DNA from: Glandiceps talaboti
Lineage: Eukaryota; Hemichordata; Enteropneusta; Spengelidae
Reading direction: 5' to 3'
Assembly: GCF_964340395.1 (NCBI RefSeq)
Contig: NC_135549.1
Span: forward strand, 8,501,842-8,565,841
Length of the DNA stretch: 64,000 nt
Shown here piece after piece: positions 1-15,653 of this stretch. Numbering within the stretch: the stretch's first letter is position 1; every line of letters starts with the position of its first letter. Below the pieces are notes generated by a model, which saw only the letters and a list, made by a program, of their open reading frames with translations, was not told the DNA's origin and ran no database searches. The position numbers and the translations under genes are program-made.

Positions 1-719
1 CACCACTATGACCTAAGAACTTGAACCAGGGCTGAGGAGAAGTGGTCTGAGGTTAAAGTTTTGCAGCTCTCGTTCAGCAATCTCAAAACATTTCAGCCTA
101 CTTCCCGTAATGAACACTTGTCAAGCATTTTTGTAGCTCCCATACTCAAAGACTACATATATGTTTATATACGACTCAAAATATAACACTGAAATTTACT
201 TTGAACACGTTCAGTTTCAGTAGACCTATTAAAACCCAAAATCTCCACTGTATAATTTAATATCGGTAATAGTTTACAGTCAAAAACTTTTAAATTTAGT
301 TTTGACTAGGAGGTCCCCAAGTTTTGCAAGTTGACTCATGACCGCAATCATTGCTTTACTCGCTTGAGCTGCAAGCGCTAAATACCATAGACCACTGCTT
401 GACATAATCACGCCTAGATATTCATAAAAAGCGAACAACGTCGAGTTTATGACCACCAATAACCACTTTTCAATTTTCTTAAGAATTTCATCTCTTAGTA
501 AATACAATAATTTTAGTTTTGACATACATGTAATTTACTTTCAAAAGACAATGTTAGAAACCCCTACCCCATTGATTCCTGTGGGAACATGCCTTTCGTG
601 AAGAAAAAATGGTTACATAACATGTCTACAAGAATTGTTGGAGAATGTCTATGTAGAATGCCACACTGATCCCATATCCACACCTTGAGTTTTATTTTTA
701 TTGTTCTTCAATGATCTCC

Positions 720-1110
720 TTCAAAGTAATAGTCTGGATGCCAATATGGTTTCTAACTAAACCACGTCTAGCCAAAAGCCCCTCAAATAGCACAAAAAGT
801 TGTTCACCCAATCAGTGAAACCTAAATGTTTTGGTGATGTAAACAGTATATAAGTAGCATCATGGGCTGACAAATATACCACATTTGAACATTACTGTCC
901 CAATAAACACTAACTTTATGAGGGACTGTGTTATTGGTTAGAGTTTTGTGATTTATTAACAAAGACATGATGTTAATGACTGTGTGGGTGGCTGTAAATG
1001 AATTTTAAATTGCATCTCATGCATTTCAAGACTTCTAGAGTAACGACTCTGACTATACTTTGAGTGGAGGTATAAATGGTAATGATACAGTATAGGAACT
1101 AGACTATCAA
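720..1110 (+). repeat. Dispersed repeat, copy 1 (unclassified)
   Basis: Ends match 7960-8110: GGATGCCAAT-TGGTTTCTAACTAAACC near 737-765 and GTGGAGGTATAAATGGTAA near 1064-1083, same order and orientation. Copy 2 lacks about 270 internal bases. Confidence 0.55.
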
Positions 1111-1514
1111 AGTAATTACCTTGTCCAAAAGACTACAGTCGGATATTAATCTCACCATTAATGCCTGAATTTATGTCTATCAAGGTGGATCTGATAAGAT
1201 CATGGAAATCGAGAAACTTTCATCACTTTGGACTTGAGCATTGAATACATTTGTGAAGTACTCAGACCATGATTCATGTTTTTTTTTTAGAGATTAATTC
1301 CACTAGATCGTCCACTAAATCGTCCACGAAAACAAATACATTCTATCATTCCACCATGTCACTCAACAACGCGCATCGAATTCTATCACTTGAATTTCCG
1401 TTATTTAGTCGTCTGAAGATCGTAACGGCCTCCGTACCATAACTTGTGTACTTTGTGTAAATACAGCTCTACTTCTCAGTATTGAGCACTTTTCCTTCAG
1501 TTTATGACTTACCT

Positions 1515-1516
<2 letters not shown>

Positions 1517-1602
<86 letters not shown>
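1517..1602. repeat. (TA)n microsatellite
   Basis: About 43 TA units, uninterrupted. Confidence 0.97.
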
Positions 1603-1605
<3 letters not shown>

Positions 1606-2002
1606 CCATTGCTCGGTTGACGGCAACGCGGTCAAAGATATCGGGTTCTTTGCACAATACACGTGTATATAGAAATGATGTCCCTTAAATTTCCCCTCTT
1701 TTCATTCTTGCTCTTTTCAACTACAATATAGATTTTGATAATTTCCATAGGTCTCACGAGATATACTCTTCAAGGAAAAACAAGTTCGTGTCGGAGTTTG
1801 ACACGAGAATAGTCTGTGCTTGGAGTAATTATACTGTCAGTATAATTTCTCAAAGGTATGTGTTATCGTGGAAGTTTAAACATTATTTATACTTTAATGG
1901 TGTTATAGATTTTGACCCAAGCTATGCATGCCACGGTCACAAGCTATATTGCGTCAGATCGATTTGCCAAACAAGTTTGCCAGAATTAACGCATCCCATC
2001 AA

Positions 2003-2038
2003 ACCATGGACCCTCCACAAAGGTGGAGTGTCTATGGT
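2003..2038. repeat. Short foldback hairpin
   Basis: ACCATGGACCCTCCAC and GTGGAGTGTCTATGGT pair with two mismatches around a 4-base loop. Confidence 0.7.
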
Positions 2039-2296
2039 CAAACAAATGACAGGTCGCAGAAACTATGGTCATGGAAGTATGAACGTCGTTTATACTTGTA
2101 CGCCGTGACATACAATGAGCGCAGTGCCATGATTGACCGGATTATTCAGTGTCGACAATCCCAGTTAATATAATCCCAAAGGCAAACTTGTTTTATTTAC
2201 CACCTTGCCAAGCAACACAGGGTGGTGGCGAGGCGATGTTGTAATGTACTGTCGCTTTGATATTCACGATTTTGGAAAGGAAATAGATAACATCGG

Positions 2297-3870
<1,574 letters not shown>

Positions 3871-4008
3871 TTTTCTCGATTTTACTGATTTTTCTTCTTT
3901 ATTAAAAAGGTTTAGGGTCGGCACCGGATTTCTAGAATGGAAGCGTTTGGGGAGTTATGTGTGATTTATTTGTTGAGAAAGGTTCAAAGACAATAAATAT
4001 CGCCATAA

Positions 4009-4049
4009 GGTGGCACTTGCCGTTCCAGTGAGGAACGACTAGTGCCACC
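4009..4049. repeat. Short foldback hairpin
   Basis: GGTGGCACTTGCCGTTCC (4009-4026) pairs with GGAACGACTAGTGCCACC (4032-4049), three mismatches, 5-base loop. Confidence 0.7.
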
Positions 4050-4186
4050 ACGGTAGTACTCGACAATTCGATGGACCACGGCCAAGTCCGCCATTCACAA
4101 TTTTCAAATCACTTGAAATAAAGCAATCTGGCAAAACTCGCCCATGTGCATTTACAATCTTGTCGCAACTAATTCTAGTAGGTAAA

Positions 4187-4214
4187 ACCATAGACCCTCC
4201 ACCCTGTCTATGGT
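4187..4214. repeat. Short foldback hairpin
   Basis: ACCATAGAC ... GTCTATGGT, with CCTCCACCCT in the loop; shares the CCATAGACCCTCCAC word with the hairpin at 2003-2038. Confidence 0.6.
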
Positions 4215-5969
4215 AAAACCTAGTCGCATTCATAACTTTCATCGAGGGTAAGGTAATTTTAGTCATCAACTTCTATAAAGTCCAAAATGAAACGATAAAA
4301 CATGTACATTTTGGAAATTATCCCATGTATAATGCCAGATTATAAAGTGACAAAGAGTGGTTCATCTGAGTGGATAGCTTAACCTCTTGACGATTTATAA
4401 ACAATGGGAAATAGGCAGCTATCTTGATGTTCATTTTAACCTATTTTCCCGGAGAATATTTTCAGAACTGGTATCCAAATTACCAAGATCACGTTTTTCA
4501 TATTTACTGATATGCCGCTTTAGTTATGGCCGGTTTTGTGGGATGTTTTGCGTGCACAATGTAAACCACAGACAAGGCATGTAAACTTCTACTTGCAAAC
4601 CCGTCTATTTCAGGCTTGGCCTCTTACCACTCTTGGAGGAATTGTACTGACTCCTCCAAGACCACGTCTGACACAGTGGCCTGAAACCCATAGTCTATCG
4701 CGAGTATATTGTCTACCCTTCAAGAGACACACATTCTCTGCCAGTCACCCTTTTAAAAATACGCTTGTTAAACGTCTGCTCCTGGTGTTAAATTTGGTTC
4801 AACTCATGAGCAAAATATTTGTACGTGACTCCGGGCCCCTTTCAGACAATCCGAATTTTCACGCACGTCCCAATTCGTTTTTTTCCCGTGACAACAATTT
4901 TTCTCCTGAGCCTCCCCCTACCCTAATCTAGTTCCTGACGACCGTATTCCAATTTTACACTACATCTTTACATATTACGTATAGTCAATGTCATTACTCG
5001 TTGCCGATGTGTTGGCAATTATATACATGTATATATATAATATCCATAATCACAACATATTTCCTGCTCAAAGAAGAACTGTTTCAGCTTATTCCATTTC
5101 GATATAAACAGACAGAGAGTCCAGGGATAAAATACCCATGTACTACTCCTTATATTACTGGCTAGGTAATGTCAACCGTAAAATAATCCAAGCACCAGCG
5201 TCCCTAAAATCCGTGAAACAGTGTCGATATTACAGTATTTTGCTGACACTTATTACTTTCTGTAACTGGTCTATATTTGTGATATCATGGTAAATATGCT
5301 TGGAATTTATGGCCTAACAAACCAGACATTACGTAGATTTGAATATTGAAGAAAATCAAAAACAAAAACAAGGCCATGGCCATGGCCGGTCAGGTACTGA
5401 TATTAGTACTTTAGACATCAGTGGGGGTCACACTTGGTCATTGAAACTATATTGACCGACCAAAATTCTAAACATCACGGATAAATAATTTCATATCGAA
5501 ATGTATGTACGGAGATTCAGGTTTTTAGACCACGTGGCTTTGACATGACATCATCAGCTAAATTTGCAATACGAAAGTAACGTAAAACATGGATGTATCT
5601 AGTAGGGAGCAAAGTCCGCATGTCTGTATGGATGTTTGAAGATTTACTATCGGTATATGGGAGGCATAGAGGGAAATATTTGAATAGCGTTATTTAACGT
5701 TACATAATTCATAACTGACTACTAAACTACCGTCAAGAGGATTGTTTTTGCTTCCATTTATCTGTATTAATTTTTTTTAAAGGCAGTGATGGTGACTGCC
5801 AATGCCGGTAGTGAAAATATGGCCCGCACATTCTGAAGATTTTTGTATCATACAAGTTCAATGTTGTAGCTGAGAATGTGATTTATATTTATAACTCAGT
5901 AGAATGGGTACCGGTACTGATGCGAGGGATGTGAACCAACCTTTGTGTTGCGTGCTTTTTAATATCACC

Positions 5970-6012
5970 GTGTGTGTGTGTGTGTTGTTTGTTTGTTTGT
6001 TTGTTTGTTTGT
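5970..6012. repeat. (TG)n(TTTG)n microsatellite
   Basis: About 8 TG followed by about 7 TTTG units. Confidence 0.95.
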
Positions 6013-6647
6013 AATGTAGATTCGTCGTTGATATACTGCTACTAGATCAGACCGTGGGTTATACTTCCATGATCAGAACATGACCAGACACAACTCTCCA
6101 CGGCACCATTTTGGTTTTACAACTTTGATTACTTTGTTTTGAATAGCTTTTGTCAAGTTCTTGACTTTCCTGATATGACAATAAAGCAAGGGCGGTGAAA
6201 TATTATTATAGTAGTCCTTCAAAAAACAAGACAATTTTGAAACTTTTAGTGGAAAATGTTAGTGAAGACACAGTTTACCCGCATAAATTAACTAACAAAA
6301 GACAAAAGAAATGTACACATGGTTCATTTTCTAGGTGTCGACCTCATGAATATGCACCAAGATTTAGAACCGAGTCAGCTTTAAATGCGTTCACACCTCC
6401 AAATCTGGTCTGGACAATATTGTCTGGGCTTAGTCACCCTTTTATGCGGACTACAGAGCGGCCCTGGTGCGGACTATTTCTGCCACCTATTAATGCCTGA
6501 AAGTCAAGTGGCATATGCTGAGGTTGTGTACAACCAGCAACCCATAACATTTTAGCAATCTACAGTTCTACCTCAGTATGGCTATTAGCCATGCTAGGTA
6601 GTTACTATAATGATTAATATAATGGTTGTCTTGGTAAAAGTTGTCGA

Positions 6648-6703
6648 CCCCCCCCCCCCCCAAAAAAAAAGAAGAAAAAAAAAAGAAAAAAAGAAAAAAA
6701 AAG
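6648..6703. repeat. Poly-C / poly-A tract
   Basis: C13-14 followed by A-rich with scattered G. Confidence 0.95.
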
Positions 6704-7195
6704 ATCAACAAAACATTCTATGATATTGAAAGCGCTCCTGGCATGTAATTCCATAGAACAGTTTCCTGTAGGGAATGGCAGCGATTTCATTCAAACTCAA
6801 AGACAGAGATGTTGCTAACCAACGTGAACAGCCATAAAAAATTGTATGTGAATGAGTATGACTCTGAGATCCCGCTAACGGTTTCATTGTTGTCGGTCTA
6901 ACCAGAGACACTGGAGAACTTCACTGTCTATGATCTAATCGTATTGCTCGGTGTGAAAACCGTGCAAAGCGTTACTATTTTGGCGTTGTATTTTCGCACA
7001 TTTTTGGTTCACAAGGGTCCAATAATTTAAGCTTGAGTTAGGAAATAGGCCTATTAAAAAAATTGTGTTGTTCCGATTAGGCAAAATAAATAAATAGGTG
7101 GGGTAGGTAGATTTATTTTTATTCATGTGCGAGTGTCTAATTCTGGTTTTCCATTTTTTCCAAATGATCTCTGTGTTATTGGCTTCTTTCCATTA

Positions 7196-7360
7196 GATGT
7201 ACAACCATTACAGATTGGAGGAACAGTTTTATATTGTCTTTTTAAGTTGATGTCAGTTTCTGCATCCACTATGTCTCGTGAGACTTCACAATTGTTGCGA
7301 TTTTGTTAGTTTTTCAAGAACACGTAAAAAAAAAGTTAAGGGTCGGCAGTGAAAAACTAG
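7196..7360 (+). mobile_element. 5'-truncated second copy of the same LINE 3' end
   Basis: Alignable with about 3797-3940: shared CAGATTGGA-GAAC, TTTAAGTTGATG, GAGACTTCAC-like and AGGGTCGGCA words in the same order and orientation. This is the 3' untranslated end only, as expected of target-primed 5' truncation. Confidence 0.65.
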
Positions 7361-7959
7361 GTGGGTCGGGTAACAGAAACCAAACAGTTATTTTTTAGGC
7401 CTAAGGCATAACGTAGCATATAAATCTACCCAACCTGCGCGAGCAAGATCTGCATCGGTCAATGTAATATTTACATGGTCTATTACAATTTGGTAAAGTG
7501 TACCATTGTATATGCTTGTGCGAGACGTAAAAAACATCATGCCGTCTAATTGTACGAAACGATTTAGTCACTATGGTTTTGAAGTCAGTGAGATAATGTT
7601 TGTGAAGTACCCGGTATCGTGATGTTATCGCTTGTATAGAAAAACCATCACTGAGGCAAAATCTCACTTTTATCATCATTCATTTTTTAAAGTCTTCAAT
7701 CATGCCAATTAAAAATATGGATACTGCAGTCATTTATGTGACTTTTTTTCCAAAAATGTTTATCGTGCATCTCGATTATATTTTTTTTCGTCTTCGTAAC
7801 ATCTTTTTTTTTATTGTGCCAAAAGTAGTAGCTACCACATATAGAACAGTGGAAAAATACCGAATGAGACTCAGAAATGTAAAATCATTTACTTCAATGT
7901 CCAAATCAAATGCGGACATCAGAAAATGATGCATGCACGTTGTGATGGACTCGTGATTA

Positions 7960-8110
7960 GCTCTAGTCCAGATGCCAATTGGTATCTAACTAAACCATAG
8001 ACAATAGAGAGGGTCCTCTCTATTTTCTATGACTAAACCAAGTTTAGTGAGTGGAGGTGTAAATGGTAACGATACTGTTTAGGAACACGGTGATAGGAAC
8101 TAGACGAGAT
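7960..8110 (+). repeat. Dispersed repeat, copy 2 (unclassified)
   Basis: GATGCCAATTGGTATCTAAC and GTGGAGGTGTAAATGGTAAC match the two ends of 720-1110; includes the hairpin at 7996-8031 in place of the internal part. Confidence 0.55.
7996..8031. repeat. Short foldback hairpin
   Basis: CATAGACAATAGAGAGG and CCTCTCTATTTTCTATG, 16 of 17 pairs, 2-base loop. Confidence 0.7.
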
Positions 8111-11100
8111 TAGCACTGACAACACACGCTCCGCGAACTCCAGCAAAGAGGCATGGTGGGGTATATAGAGACTTGTCAGAGTTGTCGGAGCTACTGTTCA
8201 TGTACATATAAGTTCCACGTATTCTCAATTTATTTCGTGCTGGATAGAAAACAGTCAGTATAGTCCTTGTGTTCTCCAGTGTATAGCCGATGGATTGGAT
8301 AGTGAGAGTCATGATATGTGTGATACATTGTAGTTTATACACCAGAACTGAATTTTAGACTGATCCCGTCGGCATCTTCAGAGAAAGCATCAAGCGGGTA
8401 CCACAATAAACTGAAAACGTAACGACTATAAGCATAACTATAAGTTTTAATTTACATGGAACTACGGTCATATTTGATAAGCTTATCCCCCACTTCCACA
8501 TATGGTCTCATACCCCTTGGTCAGCGAAAAGCCAATCATGTTCATGTCCGGACATACGAGTTATAAATGGGGCGGTCATATGGGTTAAGTTAGGGTGGAA
8601 TATAATATATGGAAAAAGTCTGATTGATACTGGCTGTGATGGGTAGTAGAGCATTTTTTAATTGTCAAAAACAGGGTTGGGGGCCGAATGATATGATTCA
8701 AAACGTCATGACTTTCTGGTATATCTTTGTTGTCATGGTGTGTTTCCAGTTGAGGATGGCTGTCTTTGACTGGCTACAACAGTAAGTGACTGATTTTGAA
8801 AGCAAAGAAAGTGGAAGAACATTGGTGTTAGTTAAAAAACTATTGTTATTAAAGATATACAAGTAAACGCAGCAAAACAATTGAGAGTCGGTACGGAAAG
8901 GAACAGATGACCACAGGAAGGTGTTCAGCTGTTCTTCATTGTTCTTTGCAATTTGACGACCGGGCGATCACATACTAGTAGTTGTCAGTGTTTTCGCTAA
9001 AGCAAAATACACGGAGATGGTTCAAAATCACTTGACTATCATTTCACTCTTATTTAAATCTACAAATATCTCATTAATATTTTCTCCCAGCTTACTTCAA
9101 ACTATATGACATTTTCCATGAAAAAAAGGTGCGTATCTGGAGCAAAGAAGTGTTTCAGATATCAGAGTGTTCACGTTTGCGTGACCAAGACATAGACATA
9201 GACTGGCAAGCGACGCCATGAATTGTGATCGAATCCCAGGGTCGGATCGGTTGTAGATCAGTGTTCATGATAATTCATTTGCGTGTTCAATTACTAAGTC
9301 ATCGATGTAGGGTTATAAATTCAGTGACTACACCATCAACAAAGTTACTTCTTACTATAAATCATGTTGAAAAAGACCCTAGGAAAATGTCTAAGCAACA
9401 ATGACGGGTGTTACTTTTTTGCAGTGTTTATCCAAATAGTAATCGTCGAATAACGTGACCCTGGCTGAAAACTGCGACAGTGAGTGTACCATAAATTCCC
9501 AAAACAGACTGACCAGAACAGACATATTGACACACAAAAAGTGTGCAAGTTTACATCTTGTGACAGGTTTGGTTGGGGTCACCTCCATCGGCTAATGGTC
9601 GAAATCGTCATTGTAAAATATTTTTAATTACCCTCAACTACAAATCAGCGTATCGTTGACGATCATTTCAATCGTAAGTGTTTAGAACTGATTCAGAAGT
9701 AAAACGTAGAATTATTAATGACAATGGTATGCAAAGTTTTGTTGTTTAACAATCATCAGCGATTTGGCATGTTTGCACAAACCACAGATACTTGTTAGTG
9801 CATACACTTTTGATACTTCTATTCTATAAGGTAAAGGCTAAATTTAAAAAGACATGATCCCAGTATTAACTTTTTTGTTGCGGCTATATTTCCTAAGTGA
9901 GGTGTGCCAAAGAAAGTTTTCCCATGATACTTTGCGCCAGTGCGACTTTTTGACATTGTACGTTCGATGTTCCCAATGAGTAAATGGAATTTTATCGAGA
10001 AGTCTATTCATATTTGTTTATGACAGCAAGATATTTTCAATTTTCTGTTTTTGGTCATTTTTGGGGTCAAAAACTGTCATTTGTTTTGTAAATAAAAGAA
10101 TTCAAAGTAAAAATGAATGACAGCCGCAAAACTAATCGATTGAATGGGCTGACATTTGGTGTGCAGGTATGTTAGAGTATCTGGATGAAGAATTCTTCAA
10201 GAAAATTTGAAGATGACATTGATATGCAAATACGTCTAAAACGTGCTGTGTAGTATCATATTATAGCCATGTTATTTTACAATACTCGTGAGAAAGTAGA
10301 ATTTATTGGTGAAGTAAAGTTGCTCATACACCTAAGAAAATTTGACTACACTTGAATACATAATGAGCAAATGAAATGATCACAACAATCACATATCTTT
10401 GTAATGTTATGACTATACAAGATCTAATACAGGGACGAATGGGGTACTTATCAAATAATGCCCTCCGGAACTCAGAAATAAATGTAGATGCGCTGTACCA
10501 TGCAGTTACGATCAGCGGTTTTGAACTATGGAGGTAGGAAGGAAGGAGGTAGGAAGGATTATAGTCCTACCACCATTTCTGAACAAAATCGTTGTCCTTG
10601 AATTGGAATGGTATGCTTTTAATACAAAAGTTGCACAAACATATGTTCTTGCTTTCAAAAGTTTTAGAATTAACACCATGATTTCACCGTCGCCCATACT
10701 GAGGTTTTCCTGCATCTATTGCTATGGATTTTGTTGGTGGGACTTTGCTGTACTGTATGAACACTTGTTCAGACTCAGGCCACTAAAACACAATTGCAAA
10801 AAAAACCCGTAAAGACACGAAGTATCGTTTTGCACAACGTTCGGCTTGAAGCAGGTTTGAAGGGTAACCATGCACGACAGAGAAGATGGGTTTAGAGCCC
10901 CATTTACACCTAAAACAAAAAGCGATTCTAGTCTGTTCCTATTATAGTGGTCTGAGGTTCAGATCAAAGTGCCGCATTCATCCACAACATAAAAAATCAT
11001 AGACCCTACACGACTGGCGTTTGTAAAAGTCAGTTTTAAACCATAATTACTACACCTCTTTATCTTCTCGGCAAGAACATGCAGTGCTGCAATCCAACGT

Positions 11101-12085
11101 GAGGACCTCTCACCAACTTTCAGATCACTTCACATTGGGAACGTTGGTGAGAGTTCTACTAATATAATTCAGACTGAGGCAAAAAATATAGCCTTTCTGA
11201 GTTGAAATCCGAGGTTTAAATCCTGATATCTGAAAATTCCCAATCAACCCAGATTACATTGAATAAAAAATAAGTCTAACAAACAATTTATGATTTTTCA
11301 GTCCCGAAACTTGCTATTATCCATACACTGTATACAAAGCTAAATACACGGTGATTGGTGTATCGCACTCCTTGACTGAGTGGGTCGGAAAAAAAATAGG
11401 TAGACTCACTTGTCATAAATCGATTTATAAATCCACAAAGGCACTGTGACAACTAAAGCAGTCCCTTTACAGACCATTTTTCTTTAGAAATAAATAGGCT
11501 AAAACAATACTGAATGACAGGCAGTCCAAGGTATGCGAAACCATAAGCGAGCGCGTACTCACGATGCTAGATTAACACACTATTTTACCTGCGCATTGAA
11601 GACGCACAGTAAAAAGACCAGTTTTCAACATTAATGCAGGAAATACAAAGCTAACAATTCAAAATTGTATAAAATGTAAGAAAACAAAAAACAGGCGACA
11701 GTCAGAGCATGCATGAACTTCGATTTACAATACCTTTATTAAGTTCTTGCATTTTGGGGCTAATGAAGTCATAGAGACTAGAGTGGGCGAGTTTCATCAC
11801 AGTTAGTATAATCAATGGCACCGTGATAATTCTGACTTTCACTTGAAACTGGACCAGAACAGTCTAGGTCGGACGAGTCGTCATCATCAATTCAAAGGCG
11901 ACGTAACCAAATATACACCGTGAATTCATCTTAGATCGCACCGAGTTGAACAATCATGTCTGTCATTGTAGAATGTAGACCTTTACGCTGTTTGACCGAC
12001 TATTGAAGTATAACCCACATAGGTGATATTTCATTGACCTACATGGAAATGCTTGTAAATACTTTTTGCAAGTAGTAGTAGCTCA

Positions 12086-12117
12086 GACCACTCTAGTATT
12101 TTAGTGGTCTGAGGTAG
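12086..12117. repeat. Short foldback hairpin
   Basis: CTCAGACCACT ... AGTGGTCTGAG with a 10-base loop. The AGTGGTCTGAGGTT word also occurs near bases 41-55 and 10948-10961. Confidence 0.6.
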
Positions 12118-13648
12118 TAGTAAGAGTTTTTGCTAACGTTTACATGCTAGCGTAGTTGTACATGTACGTATACATGTCAGTTCGTATGTACATGTACATT
12201 AAATGTAGCTCTCATCATATCATACACTGTACATGTGTGTAACCCTTTTCTTTTGCACCCTCCCCCTCCGCCTTCATGTGGTCAAACACAGACAACTAAC
12301 TAACTAAATAGTGTTACTGTTAGTTTTCTGTGGGTCAAACAATTAGTGTACACGCCTTGAATCACATGCAGGCGAGATAGATTTGAATATTCATTTGTTT
12401 ACTGCCCGGTTATGGGGGTGAACTCATGAATATATTCTGAACTAAATGCAAATGTATTCAAATCACTTCCGACTCGCAATCTGAACTATTTTTCAGATCG
12501 AGTATAATCCGATTAGACAGGCGCTAATGGGAAAGTACAGAAACGTCCACCTCATCAGCATAAAAGTACAGAATTGAACTCAATCTGAACTATAGTACGG
12601 AAAGTGTCGTAAACTGTACTATTTTTTCTACTAGTGTGCTCTGTTCATAGTTAAGTTCGTTAGTACCTGTGTAAAGCTGTTGATAGAATCATATGTAAAA
12701 CATTGTCTTAAGAATGGCAACTTGGCTTAATATCAACAATTGTAAGTTACACTGCAAACGTCATTTGAGGTGCACATTTTTTTTTTAATTCGTAGGTTTC
12801 TGTTCTTAGGTTTGTTTCATCATGAAATGTTTCTACATGGATATTATTCCAACAGCTAAGATTCTATGTTTACCAGCTTTGTTGACGTCTCACCAGCTGC
12901 ACACTTTTTATACACATATTACCTGGCTATGAGGGCACTAGTAGACGTTAATTACCATGATGTATATTATGATAACAACTATTATATATATATTACATAT
13001 ACATATTCATAGCTGCTACATATTTAGCACGATGGGTAATGTGACGTCTACTAGAGTCCGAAAAAGACCCTGAGGTAATAAGTGTTTTATAACACATCAC
13101 ATTCTCAGGCACATATTCGTTTTGCTATTATAGTGAAAGCAAATCCCCGATAAGACTTCCGAATGCAGCTGGCCAATAGTCCATACCACGATGATCCATG
13201 GTCTTAACCAATCACTTTAGACGATATGGTAACGAGGTGTTATAAAATCGATTATATTATATTATATTATATGATGGTGCAAATTAATAGATCTAATTGG
13301 TCAAGATATAAAACTAATACGTCTACAATAGTGATGTATGCACAGCGCGACTCTAGGCGGCCCTGAATGATTTTTTTATCGCTGTCGTCTGCATCCTTCA
13401 TGTGTTCTTGCGTCCTAGGATTTACCGGGTGATTACGTGTTAAAACAGACTGAAGTTCAATCTCAGCAATTGCGTGTATCATCGAGATTCCAAGGTTTCA
13501 ATTTTAAAAAATTATGAAACTTCCATATACACGGTATACAGTTGAAATTTTGTCACATTGTTTGTATTTTGATTGTTATAGTACACATGTACAGAGTACC
13601 ATTTATGCATCACCAATAACAAAACGAATGTAAAGCAAGACCTCTTAC

Positions 13649-13830
13649 CGATGCATCATCCTCCTTGGCATAGAAAGCATCCACTGGACCAGGACTTGCA
13701 GATACAACTCTAGCTTCGCATGTTGGCAAATTTGGTGTAAAGGATGACCCTACTGCAATTGGTATGTTTGGAGGCAATTTTTCTCGGACAGAAAAAGTTG
13801 TGGATGGGTAGGTCAAGATACAGGTAGTGC
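13649..13830 (-). CDS. Gene C exon 2: N-terminal cadherin segment
   Basis: TTFSVREKLPPNIPIAVGSS and [20 protein letters not shown], ending DDAS at a GTAAGA donor. Acceptor CTGTCTTCAG. 182 bp, nine bases shorter than gene B exon 2. In the last 19 codons there are seven base differences from gene B, all synonymous. Confidence 0.85.
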
Positions 13831-15576
13831 CTGAAGACAGAATATGAATTGCAATACATGAATGGCACAATACCACTGTTCAATCTACTGTCAATCAAAC
13901 CGAACTTTTCCTACCAGTAAAACTGATTTCTCTCGTTGCTGATGGCATATTTTATATGACTTTGCGAAATACTGTTGCTAGAATCATGGAGTGAAACTGT
14001 CTAAATTTCAGTAACCACGTGATCAATGTGTGACTGATTTACCATTTTATGGAATAGTACATTTGCCTAGACTGAGAACGATATCATCAAAACTTCAGAG
14101 TCACTAAAGGCGTATGTTACAGTTGAAATTTCAAAAAAAAAATCAGTACAAAATTAGGAAATAACCCCTCGAACTGTAAATATTTGTCTCCAAGAATGTC
14201 TATTTTATTGACTCAGATTAACACATATACTTAGACGTGATTTGTTTAAAAACACGTTTCACTTCATAGAACACGCAAATATTAAGTTAAGACCGTGCAC
14301 AGAACTGTTGTAAGCACCCAAGTGCTAAATAAGCATTGATGACAAGCGTGTTAGTTTGTCAAGACGTCAAAACTCGACATTATTTTCCCCGATTTTCCTA
14401 AATAATGCTGGCGGACGTATAATTATATTTTTCCTCAATGTTTGTGTTATTCAGGTAGCAAAATATCGTGATCTAAGGATTGTGTCACTCTCGTCTTTTA
14501 ACTCGAAGTAACAAGGCCCCTTGGGTCACTTGAATATTTTCCAAGCTGAACATAGCAAAATATCGCCATAGGAATAATAGTTCAATACAGAAACCATTTC
14601 ACGCATTACTTTAGCCCCGAGACAAGTTTTGTGATTGAGATCTAATTTTTTTCTTCCCACAATCACCATGACTTGTACTTCATCGCCTTTGTTAATGTGC
14701 GTATCAGGTTATAGTACATACAGTATATTGTTTGCAGAATCCATCTTGCCCGAAGAGGTATCAAGGCAATTTTAGAAATTCTGTTATGATTTCTTCAGAA
14801 AGTTGATCCTCGTGTCACAGCAACGACCATTGTGATGACAAAAACATCGTATAAGAATTCAACAAAGTGCCGAGTTTTTATTAGCGTGATAACATTCATG
14901 TGCTTGCATACATGTAGTTGTAGCCCATCAAATTAAAATGGTTGACCTTAGTAACCTGTTGTTTAGCGATATGTTGTAAACGTGGGACAGAGGCGTGAAT
15001 GTTCAGTAAAAAGTGAAATGTTTGGAGGGGAGCATAACAACAAGGTATACAGATCAAAGTTCACTTGTCATCCTTTATGACATGACTTGGTGTAGTGTGT
15101 GGTGTCGTACCATTATCTCCCGTGTCTTTTGTCTACGAAACAAGAGTGTCATCTCTTTGGAAGGGTGTTAAGATGAATACACAAAGGCAACATTCAGTCG
15201 TCTTTTCATACGCAGTGCCGTTAGTACGATCAAAAGCTCCTGCACTTGTTTAAAGTTTAAAAGATTTCTATCGACAAGCTAGCACTTTTATGTGATGATC
15301 TTGCGCTTTCTTTCGTCTGAGCATGGGTGTATTAGTGAGACTTGCGTGGTTTTGCTAAGGTAGCGTTTTGCTGAGAATGACATCATTAAAATAAATAATT
15401 CCTGGTTTGACATTAATGTGCACCTGGTGTATGATTCAATCAATTGATTTTCATCCCTTTTTCAGCACTTTAGTACTTATTTACCCATAGTGATATAGTG
15501 ATAACCTTTATGTAATGCGATATATGATTTAGTCATAACTTTTATTTAGTCATTTAATTGACACACACACACACAC

Positions 15577-15653
<77 letters not shown>

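Larger units (their letters stand above)
1..2296. other. No gene recognised
   Basis: AT-rich DNA with a dispersed repeat, a TA array and one hairpin. An 81-codon minus frame at 280-525 matches nothing I recognise. Confidence 0.6.
3871..7195. other. No gene recognised
   Basis: Two hairpins near 4.0-4.2 kb and simple repeats. Plus-strand frames at 4536-4931 (131 codons) and 6195-6500 (101 codons) have no recognisable domain, no partner exons and repeat-like composition; taken as chance. Confidence 0.6.
7361..13648. other. No gene recognised; possible gene C intron 2
   Basis: Six kilobases with no cadherin linker motif on either strand, apart from short repeats. If gene C is complete, this is part of an intron longer than 13 kb. 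Confidence 0.55.

Noticed and set aside
4536-4931. 131-codon plus-strand frame
   Set aside because: No recognisable motif; overlaps other frames in repeat-like sequence.
6195-6500. 101-codon plus-strand frame
   Set aside because: No family recognised and no supporting exons or paralogy.
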